NCBI GenBank assembly: GCA_963575745.1
Contig: CAUYUJ010003016.1
Span: 1 to 64,000, forward strand
Length of the DNA stretch: 64,000 bases
From: Prorocentrum cordatum
Taxonomy: Eukaryota; Sar; Dinophyceae; Prorocentrales; Prorocentraceae
Direction: 5' to 3'
The stretch's first letter is position 1, and every line of letters starts with the position of its first letter. The notes under the pieces are model-generated. The model had not been told where the DNA came from. It searched no databases and was given only the letters and a program-made list of their open reading frames with translations. Below are positions 51,479-62,100 of this stretch, one piece after another. The position numbers were made by a program, and so were the translations under genes.

Positions 51479-54400
51479 GATGTTAGACGCTTGCTCAAGT
51501 CAGTCATCTGGAAGCATTTGTTGTCAAGCCAAGTCTTCAATTCTGTGTAAAGGGCTTTGGAAACTTTGACCGGATTTGCTTGGATGTCGGCCTTCGTGAG
51601 TAGATCGTCTTCCTTGACGACCACGGCACGTTTGGAAGCAGCACTAACGTATACTCGCATAGTTGTGACGCTGCTGTCATCCAACAATCGGTGTTGCTGC
51701 TCGGACAGGACGACTTTGGACATGTCTGCTGTGAAGCAGAGCTCGATGTACTTCCCGTGCTCATCGGAGTCCAGATCATATTTACTGTCCGGATCCGTGG
51801 AGCATAAGGGAACGTAGTAAGAAGTGTCCATGTCGTATCCTGGCGGGTGACCCCGCTCCGGCAAGTGGCCTTGCACATCTTCACAGGTCGTAGAGACTAA
51901 CACACACTGTGTGTCTGTCATGTATGTGGGAACTGTATGCATGACTTCCTCTGTGTCAGCTTCAAGGAGTGTTCTGTCATCCATCAGTTCAGCATACCAC
52001 GACTTCAAGACAAAAGCATCCAGATCTTCTTCTGTTTCCTCTATGATGGTCGGGAGCCGACCATCGTTATCCGTAGGAGGCTCCTCAGGAGCAGCTGCTG
52101 GAGGTGACTCGCTTGGTGGTGGACCATCAGCGAGTTCCTCAAACTTAGTGAGGTCTCGGTCAAATCCAGCAGACGACTTCCTGGATTTAAGACACTGGAT
52201 GATGCGTGAGTGTGTAGATCCTGTGATGTCATAGATGTTCAAGGCAGTGCCATCAGCTTCATAGTAATGAAAACCAGGGGTCACATCATTATCATAGTGC
52301 ACTAGTGTACAGCTGTCTGCATAGGGTGCAGCAGGCAACTTCGTCAGGCTCTTGGCAAGTCGTACAGCAACAACGTTTTCAATACGAAAGTAGTTGCGTA
52401 TGAGGTACTGAAGAGCCAAGTGCACCTTAGGCGAAAGTCGGCTCGCAGCAGTCATCTGCAGCCGACCCTGTTTCGCTGGTAGATATCCGAAAGTCATGGC
52501 GGGTTTCCCCGCTGGCAGACCGGCAATAAAGGCCAATACTGTCCGAAGGGCCGTATTGTCCGATCCTATCTCGCGGACCATAAGTGCTTCGATGTACAGC
52601 GTGTGTCGTGTGTCAGGATACTGTACTCGCACCTCGCGACTGCCGACCTTCACGATGACCTGGCCTCGGTCAGGTTCGTTGCGGATGACCGGGTATGGAC
52701 CACTCCATCCACCCCAGTCGTCTTTCGTGGTGGTCGGGCGATGATAGTCCACGAGATCTCCCTCTTTGTAGTGAAATTCACCCGTAGCAGTAGTCTTCGT
52801 ACGGAGAGCCCTGTTCGTCTTGGCAACCGCAGTGGCCTGCGTGATTGCCTCCAGACTAACCCTCCTGATTGTTTCCTCCCTTGAGTGATCTGATGATTCA
52901 GCGGACTGATCATGATCCAAGACAGGGAAATCGGGAAGCATAGCTGGTTGTCTGCCATACAGCGCATTGTACGGAGACACTTCATTGTAGAAGGTAAATG
53001 CGTTGCTGGCAAACAAGGCTTCATGTAAGAGACGAGTGAAATTGAGAGGAATATTTAATCTATTCAATTCTTCTCCCATCACGTGTAAGAGGTGTCGCAG
53101 GATGCCGTTCCTAGCTTCGATAGTTGTGGCGTGTTGGCCACGCGCTCGGATACGAAGCTCTGTTCCCTTAGCCTTAAGGATGGCCTTTGCTGTATCATTA
53201 TTCAGTGCTCCTTCCCCATCGGAGTATAAGATTTTAGCAGGGCCATGTTGCATCCAAGTCGTATGATAGGCATCGAGAACAGTATGCATGGCTTTATCAG
53301 GAATCTCTGTGCCAGCTGCCCAGCGAATACAACGGTCGATGATGTGAAAAACAATATGTTCCTGTTTGTAAAAGAAAAGATCACATTCGACTTCCTCGTT
53401 GAAACGTCCTGGCAGTGACACAGAAGGCATCACCGTGTTGCCTGGTTTGTCCCAGGCTCGACATTCTCTACACGAGTCACAAATGCCTTTGATCAGACTC
53501 AAACGGGTTTCACCCAGACCAACCTTGGTTAGAATCATCCGCATTTTTGGCTCCTTGGCATGAAACCATCTCAAGTGGAGTTTGCGGAGTTCTCGCTGCA
53601 CTACAGCTGGGTCGAAGCTGCGCAGGTTTTGGAGGCTGAGCTGAACGTCGAAGCGAGTCCAATCAGGGAGCCTTGGCCTTGGCCTCGGCTCTGCTTGAGG
53701 CTGCGGCGGTGGTGGAGGATCTCCTCCCTCCATGCGTCCGCGCCTTGCTGCAACTTGTGGCAGTCTACGGTGATCGTCAGAGCTGCCAGCGCCAGTGTTG
53801 CCACCATTAGCCCCTTCGGCTCTGGTGATGTCATGGCTGCTGGCGCCTGCGGTTGGATCGCCCTCACCAGGCCGTGGCGGCCTAGGCGCGCGTATGCGCG
53901 CTCTCGCGGCCGGCGCCGCTTTTGCGGCTGGCGCCGCTTCTGCGGCTGGAGCCGCTTCCGCGGCTGGCGCCGCAGGAGCGGCTTGCCCCGCCGGGCGCGG
54001 CTGGCCAAAGTTATCTGGCAGCTTCCATTTTTCGGCGAATCTGCATTGGCCAGATATCTTGGTGTGGTGAGGATTGCTCTTCTGATATTCCTTCTTACAG
54101 CTTGGACAGTCCCAGTAATACGGTTCAACATCATACCACCGACACATCTTCGGATCCCTGCTGTGCTTTGGTGATTGCTTGTAGTTGTTGTCCACACAGC
54201 CAGGGCACCCAAGACCGCCAGGTGGTGGTCGCCAGATTTCTCCGTTTGGGTGTCTCCGGATTGTTGGGTCGTCCAAGTCGTAGCCAGCACTGTTTGTTAC
54301 GAACGCATAGCTGCGTTCACGATTCGCGAATGGATCGCGACCGTAAGCAAACAGGTCTTTGGCGATTTGCACCGCATCAACGATCAGTGACTGCATTCTG

Positions 54401-56433
54401 TAGGTATACTGTGCCGCCCTTGCTAGTTCTTTGTTACAAGCATTGGCGTGCACATGATTACCTGGACAACGCTTGCCTCTGAAAGGTGCCAACAACTCTT
54501 CTTTGTTTGCCATCATCTGTGTTGGCTTGCGGATGTATTGTCCAAATGAATCTTTGAGACCAGTCGTGCACTGATCAATAATCGTTTGGCAAGTGACCTT
54601 GCGTTGTGCCAGTTCCTTCCATGGCTGGATCTCATCCACCCACGTGCCCATTGGTTGTTCCCTGAGAAAGAAACGTCTTAGGTCGTCTTGTAATAGAGCG
54701 ACTGTTCCACAGAACGTGATGTGAGGCAGGTCCTCTTTGTGGTGTTTAAGCCACGTATCATGATTGACCTGTGCATTGAAATAGGAAGGAAGTCCAGTAG
54801 TTCTGCAGCTTGGCTGCAGAATCGTGATCTTGACAAAGCAAGTCTTGAGGTAGTGGAGGACTGCTCTTTGTACTTCCGAGTTTCCAAGGTCAACCATAGA
54901 TATCTTGTCAAGGTTCCCGCCTGACGAGAGTCCCCTCTTGAAGGCTAATATGGATATACCACCCTTGCCCCCACATAATTCAAGCATGTCCACTTGATTG
55001 TTTCTGCCGTAGCATAATGACTGGACCATCGAGAAGACATCAGCATGTGAGTCAGCGGGTTGCCCCGCCGGTAACATCATGAAGATGTCCTCTGATTCGC
55101 TGTCCGAGTCCGAGTCGTCAAGAGGAACGTCGTTGAAATATGTGGAGCAGTCAAGCCCTTTGAGGTCCTCTCCACAGTCGTCGTTACCGTCTTCCACTTT
55201 CTTCGGGACTTTCTTCGGTTTGATGCCGGCCTCTTTGTCAGCTTTCTGCTTTTCTTTCTGTTTTATCCTGGCATCAGTGGGCAACGCAGTTTCCGCGGAG
55301 AGATCCGCTGCGGAGGAATCCACTGTTAAGTCAGGAAATGGCGGAATTTCAGGAAGGTTGTTGGTGGGTCGCGTTTGGCAACGCTCAATCGAAGGGGGAG
55401 GAGATCGATCGTCGTCGACGATCGTCACACGCTTTGGGCGTGGCCTTCGCGACTCACCGTCGCCATGAAGAACTGGAGCCGGAGGCTCCCAGTATAGCCG
55501 AGTACTGATGTTTGTAACCCCATCAGGTAATGGAGCTACATAATTGTACCCAGTTGGCTGATCCTGAATTCTAATATCTTGAACGATCTTATTCGTGTCC
55601 AGGTCGGTCGTGACTCTACGAACAACATGGTCCCATTGAGGGCCCTTTTGTGGACATTGGACGTAGTGTCTGACCTTTTTGTCAACGCGAGTACACACGC
55701 TGAGGTGTACCGCACTCCGCTCATTCCTGATCATGTTGGCTTTATCGAGTTGATCAAGGAAGCGTGCAATAATGATAGCCAAAGTTTTATACCGAAACTC
55801 GGCACGTTGCTGATCTTGGCCATACCAATCCAAATCATGCTCCTTGTGTGAGCCACAAGTACATTTCCATAAGTTTATCGGTATATGAGGACAAGATGTA
55901 GCAACTTGTATATAAGAACCACTGGGATATTTACTGGATCGGTCAAACTTGATACCGAAATGACAGAGTCTCATTCGTATAATGCTTAGCTTCAAATCTT
56001 CGATAACATCTTTGATCGGACCCTGTTTCCAGAAATACCCGGGTGGCCCCAGGATAACTATCTGCATTCTCAGAGCACGCGCTTTGATCAGGAGATTTTG
56101 TATACGTTGATAATGTGGTCCCGCCCTCTTTCCTGGAGTACGAACGTACCAATCAGAGGGTGTGGCCACCCACAACATATTGTAGTCTCCTGCCAACAAA
56201 TTTCCCAAATACTGTGTTCCAGTTGAAGTCATTACCTCATTATGGGTAATCCGGTCGCATATATATCCACGGGTTCGGAGTTCAGCGCAAGCTGTGCGAA
56301 TATCTTCGATGACAAGACATTTTGAATGATATTTTTCCTCTCGGGCCTCAGCGCGGCCAACGTATGTCGCGAGGAGGCCGGTATTCGGCTTCTCTTCGCA
56401 AGCGAGCGCCGCCGGCGCGCCCGCCTGCCCCCG
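51475..56433 (-). CDS. copia pol: methyltransferase-like domain, integrase, pre-RT
   Basis: The frame runs without interruption from the codon after the TGA at 56,434-56,436; the first ATG is at 56,232. Residues counted from that Met: 60-260, a region with conserved Cys/His (CPHIPINLWKCTCGSHKEH); about 416-620, a Rossmann/methyltransferase-like domain (MLELCGGKGGISILAF, ILQPSCRTTGLPSYFN, HITFCGTVALLQ, IDQCTTGL); about 770-860, Ala/Pro linkers made of hairpin repeats; 888-930, an HHCC zinc module (LRWFHAKEP...CDSCREC); 945-1,090, integrase core with D (VECDLFFY), D (LYSDGEG) and E (TIEARNGIL) all present. The rest is an acidic linker leading to the RT. Integrase inserts the cDNA; the role of the methyltransferase-like domain is unknown. 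Confidence 0.85.
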   Translation of the reverse strand, partial: RGQAGAPAALACEEKPNTGLLATYVGRAEAREEKYHSKCLVIEDIRTACAELRTRGYICDRITHNEVMTSTGTQYLGNLLAGDYNMLWVATPSDWYVRTPGKRAGPHYQRIQNLLIKARALRMQIVILGPPGYFWKQGPIKDVIEDLKLSIIRMRLCHFGIKFDRSSKYPSGSYIQVATSCPHIPINLWKCTCGSHKEHDLDWYGQDQQRAEFRYKTLAIIIARFLDQLDKANMIRNERSAVHLSVCTRVDKKVRHYVQCPQKGPQWDHVVRRVTTDLDTNKIVQDIRIQDQPTGYNYVAPLPDGVTNISTRLYWEPPAPVLHGDGESRRPRPKRVTIVDDDRSPPPSIERCQTRPTNNLPEIPPFPDLTVDSSAADLSAETALPTDARIKQKEKQKADKEAGIKPKKVPKKVEDGNDDCGEDLKGLDCSTYFNDVPLDDSDSDSESEDIFMMLPAGQPADSHADVFSMVQSLCYGRNNQVDMLELCGGKGGISILAFKRGLSSGGNLDKISMVDLGNSEVQRAVLHYLKTCFVKITILQPSCRTTGLPSYFNAQVNHDTWLKHHKEDLPHITFCGTVALLQDDLRRFFLREQPMGTWVDEIQPWKELAQRKVTCQTIIDQCTTGLKDSFGQYIRKPTQMMANKEELLAPFRGKRCPGNHVHANACNKELARAAQYTYRMQSLIVDAVQIAKDLFAYGRDPFANRERSYAFVTNSAGYDLDDPTIRRHPNGEIWRPPPGGLGCPGCVDNNYKQSPKHSRDPKMCRWYDVEPYYWDCPSCKKEYQKSNPHHTKISGQCRFAEKWKLPDNFGQPRPAGQAAPAAPAAEAAPAAEAAPAAKAAPAARARIRAPRPPRPGEGDPTAGASSHDITRAEGANGGNTGAGSSDDHRRLPQVAARRGRMEGGDPPPPPQPQAEPRPRPRLPDWTRFDVQLSLQNLRSFDPAVVQRELRKLHLRWFHAKEPKMRMILTKVGLGETRLSLIKGICDSCRECRAWDKPGNTVMPSVSLPGRFNEEVECDLFFYKQEHIVFHIIDRCIRWAAGTEIPDKAMHTVLDAYHTTWMQHGPAKILYSDGEGALNNDTAKAILKAKGTELRIRARGQHATTIEARNGILRHLLHVMGEELNRLNIPLNFTRLLHEALFASNAFTFYNEVSPYNALYGRQPAMLPDFPVLDHDQSAESSDHSREETIRRVSLEAITQATAVAKTNRALRTKTTATGEFHYKEGDLVDYHRPTTTKDDWGGWSGPYPVIRNEPDRGQVIVKVGSREVRVQYPDTRHTLYIEALMVREIGSDNTALRTVLAFIAGLPAGKPAMTFGYLPAKQGRLQMTAASRLSPKVHLALQYLIRNYFRIENVVAVRLAKSLTKLPAAPYADSCTLVHYDNDVTPGFHYYEADGTALNIYDITGSTHSRIIQCLKSRKSSAGFDRDLTKFEELADGPPPSESPPAAAPEEPPTDNDGRLPTIIEETEEDLDAFVLKSWYAELMDDRTLLEADTEEVMHTVPTYMTDTQCVLVSTTCEDVQGHLPERGHPPGYDMDTSYYVPLCSTDPDSKYDLDSDEHGKYIELCFTADMSKVVLSEQQHRLLDDSSVTTMRVYVSAASKRAVVVKEDDLLTKADIQANPVKVSKALYTELKTWLDNKCFQMTDLSKRLTS
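53906..53973. repeat. array of four 14-base hairpins, 18-bp period
   Basis: GCGGCCGGCGCCGC (53,906), GCGGCTGGCGCCGC (53,924), GCGGCTGGAGCCGC (53,942) and GCGGCTGGCGCCGC (53,960), each separated by 4 bases. The fifth stem pair is C-G here, against G-C in the commoner GCGGGTGGCCCCGC form elsewhere in the element. In the pol frame it encodes AAPAAE/K repeats. Confidence 0.9.
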
Positions 56434-56436
56434 TCA
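56434..56436 (-). promoter_or_regulatory. in-frame UGA-CGG between protease and pol
   Basis: The stop is the only interruption between the RING/protease frame and the pol frame, which are in the same phase across 59,130-51,475. The next codon is CGG, so the context is UGA-CGG, a known leaky stop context (type II readthrough of some plant RNA viruses). Whether it is a programmed readthrough site or a chance mutation cannot be told from one copy. Confidence 0.45.
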
Positions 56437-59170
56437 GCGGCGGTCGTGTGACCACGTTGCCGTCTGACTCGGGGGCATGCTGTTAGCGGATGGCTCCGCA
56501 GGAGTCGCTGGTGCGGCTACGCTCACGATCTCCACGCGGGTTGGCCCCGCAGAGTCCGACGAGCCTCCGCCCGTGTAGCTTGGTGGTGGTGGCGGTGTCG
56601 CGGGTGGCCCCGCTTGGTTCTCAGGCGTCCATTTATTCACCGCCTCCTGGACTGCCCAGAATATCTTAGACTTCAGGGCATCCTTCATATGTGGCCAGGT
56701 CCCCTCGGGACACTGTTGGCCCTCCCACCAGCTGTTCAGCGTCCTGTCCACGATCAAACGGGTCGTGTCTTCCAGGAGCTGCTTGTCGAGATACGGCTCG
56801 ACAATGTACGTATCAGTCGTGACGGTCATGGACTGTCCCGTCGCGGGTTGCCCCGCTGTGGTCTCGGCGGGTGGCCCCGCACTTACTCCGGCGGGTGGCC
56901 CCGCACTGACGGGGTCCTCTTCGTTCTCCGTCTCGGTGTAGCCATCTCGACTGCTGCGGATTGTGAAGGTGTTCGTGACCGTCTGGCTTTTAGCCCCGTC
57001 ATACAAACCGCAGGGAATCGCGAGATGTCCCGAGGGAGTTTTCTTCGCCCTCAGGACCTTGGCACCCCTTCCCAGCTTCAGGGTGTAGTCACCGCTGGGG
57101 AAGATAACCTTCTGGTAGCCTGGCTTCAGCACGATGATCGTGTCACGTGCTTCCATGGCTCCTAGGCCCCAGATGGCCGGGAGATTGGCACCCGAGCCTT
57201 CTGCGATGTTGGAGGCATACTCCTCGATACGGGGGCTTGCCTCATTGGCGTATTGCACCCCGATCTTGAAGTTGCCCATCTTCCGACATATCGCAGCACC
57301 CTCACCGACACCGTTGATGTAGAGGGTCTTGCTCAGGGTGCATATGGCAGGTCTGTGATTGTACCTGGCCATAATCTCCTGGAAGGTTCGCGCCGTATTG
57401 GCTCCAATGATGTTCACGTTGGAGCCAATGTCTAGCATGAACGAGATGCAGGGCATACCGTCTTCGTCAGGAAAGAATGTCCCATTTCGCGCTGCCAGAG
57501 CCATTGTACCATGGTCATCGGTGTGGTACGTAATCTGTGAACCGAGTGTGCCTTTCAACAGGCGTTGTTCAAGCACCCATTGACTCATGGTTAACTCGGT
57601 GCACCACATCTGCTCATATTGGCGGCGCTCCTCCACGGTAATTGGTTCCTGTTCGAGAACCCAATAATTCGCAGAGAGTGTGGACATCCATTCACCTCCT
57701 GGCGGCAGCGTGTCCGTGTCGTCACGTGCATAGGTCAGCCCCTCTGTATCGATCATGAATGTGGTGTGGAACTGGGCTGCCTCCGCGCTCTCAGCGCTTG
57801 CCCGGCTCCTAGCGCTGACCGGGCTTGCCACACGTGAGGTCCTGGATGATCCAGTTGGCCTTCGAGTCCCGCCTCCGCTCCTGCCACTCCGCCTGATGTT
57901 GGCCTCCATTGCCCTCAGGAAACCTGGATTTGGAGGCCCATTTGCGGGTGGCCCCGCTTTGGCGGCGGGAGCCGCTTCAGCGGGTGGCCCCGCAGCTGGG
58001 GGCTCCTGTGCTCGAAGCGTAGGCAGGATTGGCATCTGGATGCCTTGCTCTGGCGCTGGCCAGGGGTATGCCTGTGCAGCTGGGGCACGTGCGGATGGCT
58101 CCGCCGATTGTGCGGCTCGAGCCTCTAGTGCCTCCACTGCTTCCCGTAGCCGACGCATTTCCCGGGCATCTGCCACGTACCTCTCCTGCTGGCGCGCTTG
58201 TTCTGACTCAGCGTCGCGCTGTCCAGCATATGGGAAATGTGCTATAACTATGCCCGGCCCACGACATACAGCGCAGGGGGCCTCGTTCGGCGCACCTGGC
58301 CGCTGATTGCGGACGTGCTGCTGTGCAACACGATCCCAGCATATATCGTGGAAGAAGTGCCCACACGCCAGTCTCCACACTATGGTGCCCATCTCGTAGG
58401 TGTCCATACAGATTGGGCACTGTGTGAAGTTGTAGTCTGAAATAACTGGAGCAGGCACGTCTGGGCGAGTCCGAGCTTGGCGCTCGAAAGTGGTTTCGCC
58501 CTCCCGATATGGCGTCGGTGGCGGTCGTCTATCTGTCCGTTCAGCGGGTGGCCCCGCGTCTGCGGGTGTCCCCGCTTGGGTCTCACGCTCGATCCTTCTC
58601 TGGATCGCGCGTTGTTGGCGCAGCCTGGCGTTGTCCCGAGCCTGCTGCCTAGATGCCAGTATCGCTTGCTGCGTGTTGTGCACGTCGCGGATGTAGTCTG
58701 GCATGCTGCCCATAGCGGCTGGCACCGCGAGACCAGCTGGCTGAACTACGGTCTCGGGGTCCGTCGGCGTGGGCATGTAGGCGTAGTGCGGCATAGACTG
58801 CGCATCGACCGCTCGTGTAAACTGCAAACGAAACATCTCATTGGCAAGATTCCGAGTGTATTCGTTCGCAGGTGGCCCCGCAATCATAGGAGTGTTATTC
58901 ATCTGCGCGTAGTACTCCGGGTACATCGGCGCGTCCATGGCCTGTGCCTCTGCTGGTCCATGATTGTCCCATCCATATATTGGGTGTGATGCTATTCCTG
59001 GAATAAACACCTGTCGATATGGATTCGTGGGATCAGCATTTGGAGCATCTTCAGAAGTCCAGCTCCAGAGAGGCCGAAAGTCGCCATGATTCGTAACATC
59101 TATGTTGCGGTTCCGCAACAGGCTGGGCACTCTATCAGCTTGTTGCTGCAGAAAGGTAGCCTGTGCTCTT
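56434..59170 (-). CDS. copia RING-finger and aspartic-protease polyprotein
   Basis: Residues counted from 59,130. The N-terminus continues upstream in the same frame (YERRAANLRAQATFLQQQAD), overlapping the end of the preceding ORF in the -1 frame, so a frameshift may join them. About 236-292 is a RING-H2 finger: CPICMD, ACGHFFHDICW and APCAVCRG give C-x2-C...C-x-H-x3-H-x2-C...C-x2-C, the zinc ligands of E3 ubiquitin ligases. Helical and Ala/Pro-rich segments follow. About 560-700 is a retropepsin-like protease: FMLDIGSNVNIIG (D-x-G-S active site), LYINGVGEG, and a second hydrophobic-Gly region (LPAIWGLGAM). The end is Pro-rich and stops at TGA in phase with pol. The protease should cleave the polyprotein; a RING finger in this place is unusual. 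Confidence 0.8.
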
Positions 59171-62100
59171 AAGTTGGCTGCCCGACGTTCATAGTCTGAC
59201 CTTGCTGTCCGTCAGCGGGTGGCCCCGCGTGTGCGGGTGACTCCGCAGGCGTTCGCTCGGCGGGTGTCCCCGCAGCCACTCCTCCTTCACTACCCCTCGG
59301 AGTGCCAAAGGGAGTGGTCGCCTGGAGTGCTGCTGCGAGCGCCGGATTCCCGCGAATCGCCTGGAGTCTTTGCCACAAGCTGTTCTCGCTCGTTTCAGAC
59401 GGCGGAGTCCGAAACGGCGAGCCACCATCTGAACCGCCCATAGGGACAAACCTCGCACCTCCAGCTTGCTGCGGAGGGCGTTGTGGTTGTGGTCCTAGGA
59501 CGCCTGGTGGCCCCGCAGGAGTGCGCAGGTTCCTCTGCTGTGCGTCTTGGATACCTGTATGCACTGCCCACGGGTCAGCACGATATAGCTGATCGGTCAG
59601 TCCAGAGACGTCGGCTGGTGTCAAATAGCTGTTGAGGGCCTGGACCCATGTCTGCTGGTCCGGCCTCAAAGGAGATGCTACCGTTGCTACTGGTGTGACC
59701 ACTTGTTGCCATGAACCGTCCGAGGTGTCTACCGCGGGTGTCCCCGCACCTGCGGGTGGCCCCGCTTCAGGCATGACCTCGTCCTCCTGGGCATTCATCA
59801 TGAGGACTGTCTGTGTGTCGTACGGTCGTGGAGCAACATCTTGCTCGGTCATGACCAAATTGAATGGGCGACCGTCCGTCTTAGTCCAGCCCTTTAGGTA
59901 CATGGCGTGATCTTCCATTACACCCAGAGTTCTGTCACACATTTTAAGTGGCAGGTAGTCATCGGTGCGAATCCTGTCCGCGGGTTGGCCCCGCCTCCGC
60001 GACTTGTCATAAGCCAGCGGATTGCTCCAGGCTTCGCCGACCCGATATTTCGCAATGCTCACAATCTGGAGGATATGATCGGGCGGTATACGTCCGTCGT
60101 GGCCCCGTGTCATGACTATGTCATTTGCTGATCTCCATAGGGAGAAGCCACTGGACAGCATCTTGTTGATGCTGCAGAATATGAGCACCTCCGAGTCAGG
60201 ACGGATGCCCGATTGAATCCTCGGGTCGCCCGGGAGGTAGGGGCAGCCGTGCACAAATTGGCGCCCCCCCTTCCTTTTAGGGTTGTCCTGTGCGAGGCAT
60301 GAAAGGCCATTAGCAAGGATGTCCTTGACATACTCCCACTGTGTCCCGTGGATGAAATATACTGGGTCGTCTGGTTCTTTCATCCATGTTGTGATCGGCT
60401 TATAAAGCGACTCGGGACAGTGGATGCCTGGACTGCTGTGGCCGTTCGTGGCTCTGATGAAGTACTGTGGCCTGCGTGCCTTTGGTCGAAACCTGGGAGG
60501 CAGCAGCATGCTGTCCTCAACGCACTTCATCTGGAGCCTGCCCTTCTGCATGCCGTGATGGTCAATCATCTCACAGCAGTTTAGCAGCACCCAATACACG
60601 TATGACGTGTGGGGCCTGCCCTTGATCAGCACCTCGTGCATTTCACGATAGCCTTTCCACTGATCATTTTCAGTCCAGTTTGTCAGCAGATCGTCAACAA
60701 CAACCCAGCCATCGTATGGATCGAAAGTGCTGATCTTTTCGAAGTGTCGGCTGAATCCGTCCTTCCAATATGGACTATGGCGTAGGGCTGTAGAGAACCA
60801 TATTGACACCTTGGTCATTTGCCCTTCGCGCGGCAAAGTCGGATCCATGCCGAACCTCTCCATGACCTTCAGGAGCTCTGCTTTATGCTGCGCAACGCGT
60901 AGTGGCGGCCTGTCTCGCAACATATTTCCCACGGTTTGTTGTTCACGTTCCCAGTCGTTGCGGCACTCGAAGTTACGACGATCAGGGCAATTAATGACCT
61001 CGTATCGGTCCGTATCGTCTCGAGTGACTCGTGGGTTTATGGTGCGCTTCGGGCCTTTGCCTTCAATGCCTTGCCAGTATTCGATGGCTCCCAGAGGGAT
61101 GTTCCTAAGAACAGACATTACTGGCTGCCCGCGCGCGGGTGGCCCCGCTAATGCAGCTGGCGGCGCTTTAACGGGTGGCCCAGCAGAGCCTGCGGCTGAC
61201 GAGGCAGCTCCAGCGGATGACTCCGCGCCAGGGTTCGGGTGACCTTGGTCAGCAACTGCATCATCGGTTAGTTTCTGTCGGTCGCCAAATTCTTTGAGGA
61301 CTCTGAAGCGTTCTTCTCTTGAGAGAGTGCCTTCTGCGGGTGTCCCCGCTGCTGCAGCTGGCGCCGCTTTAGCGGGTGGCCCCGCAGAGCCCTTGTCCTC
61401 CTTAGCCTTGGCGGCCGCTTCTGCCCGCACCGACCTCATCCCAGCTTCGGGCTTCGGCTGTGCTTTCATTCGTGCCGAACCTGGTCGTGGTGCAAGGCGC
61501 GGCTGATGCAGAGTTGGAGTCCAGTCACCTCGGAAGGCTGCCTTAGGCTGATTGCGAGCTTCATCCTTGACATCGCCTTGGGTCGCCGGTGGCATCGGGG
61601 TCGATGGTCCAGCAAAAGCCTTCCTCCTCTCCGTCACGGACAGACCGGGAGGATCTACCGGCTCAGGGTCGTCCGTCTTGGCGATCCCTCTGGCCTTCGC
61701 CCGCCCCTGTGTGCCTTCGGGGCTCTTGGACGGGTGCCTTTTCGCAGGAGTCGGTGAAGACGAGGAGTCGGCTTCAGGTCTTGGAGGTGGTCTGCTGCCC
61801 TTGCCCGGTTGTGGACCAGGAGGGTCTCTAGGAGGGCCTTCTGGCTGGCCATGATCATGGATGACCTGCCTCATCTGGTCGATGTCGGCAGTGCCTTTTA
61901 TGGCCAGCTTGTACTTGCCATTTTCATGGCGGTGAATTACCCTCGTGCAAAACCACTTCTGCGCCGAAGAGCTGTAGTACCAGCAGGCGCATCCATCAGG
62001 GAATGGATTCTCTGAGCCGTCTTCCGCCGCCCATTCTTCATTCAGTTCGGTGTGGTCAGTGCCGGCGGCGGACCCAGCAGCAGATGCAACAGCTATCCAA

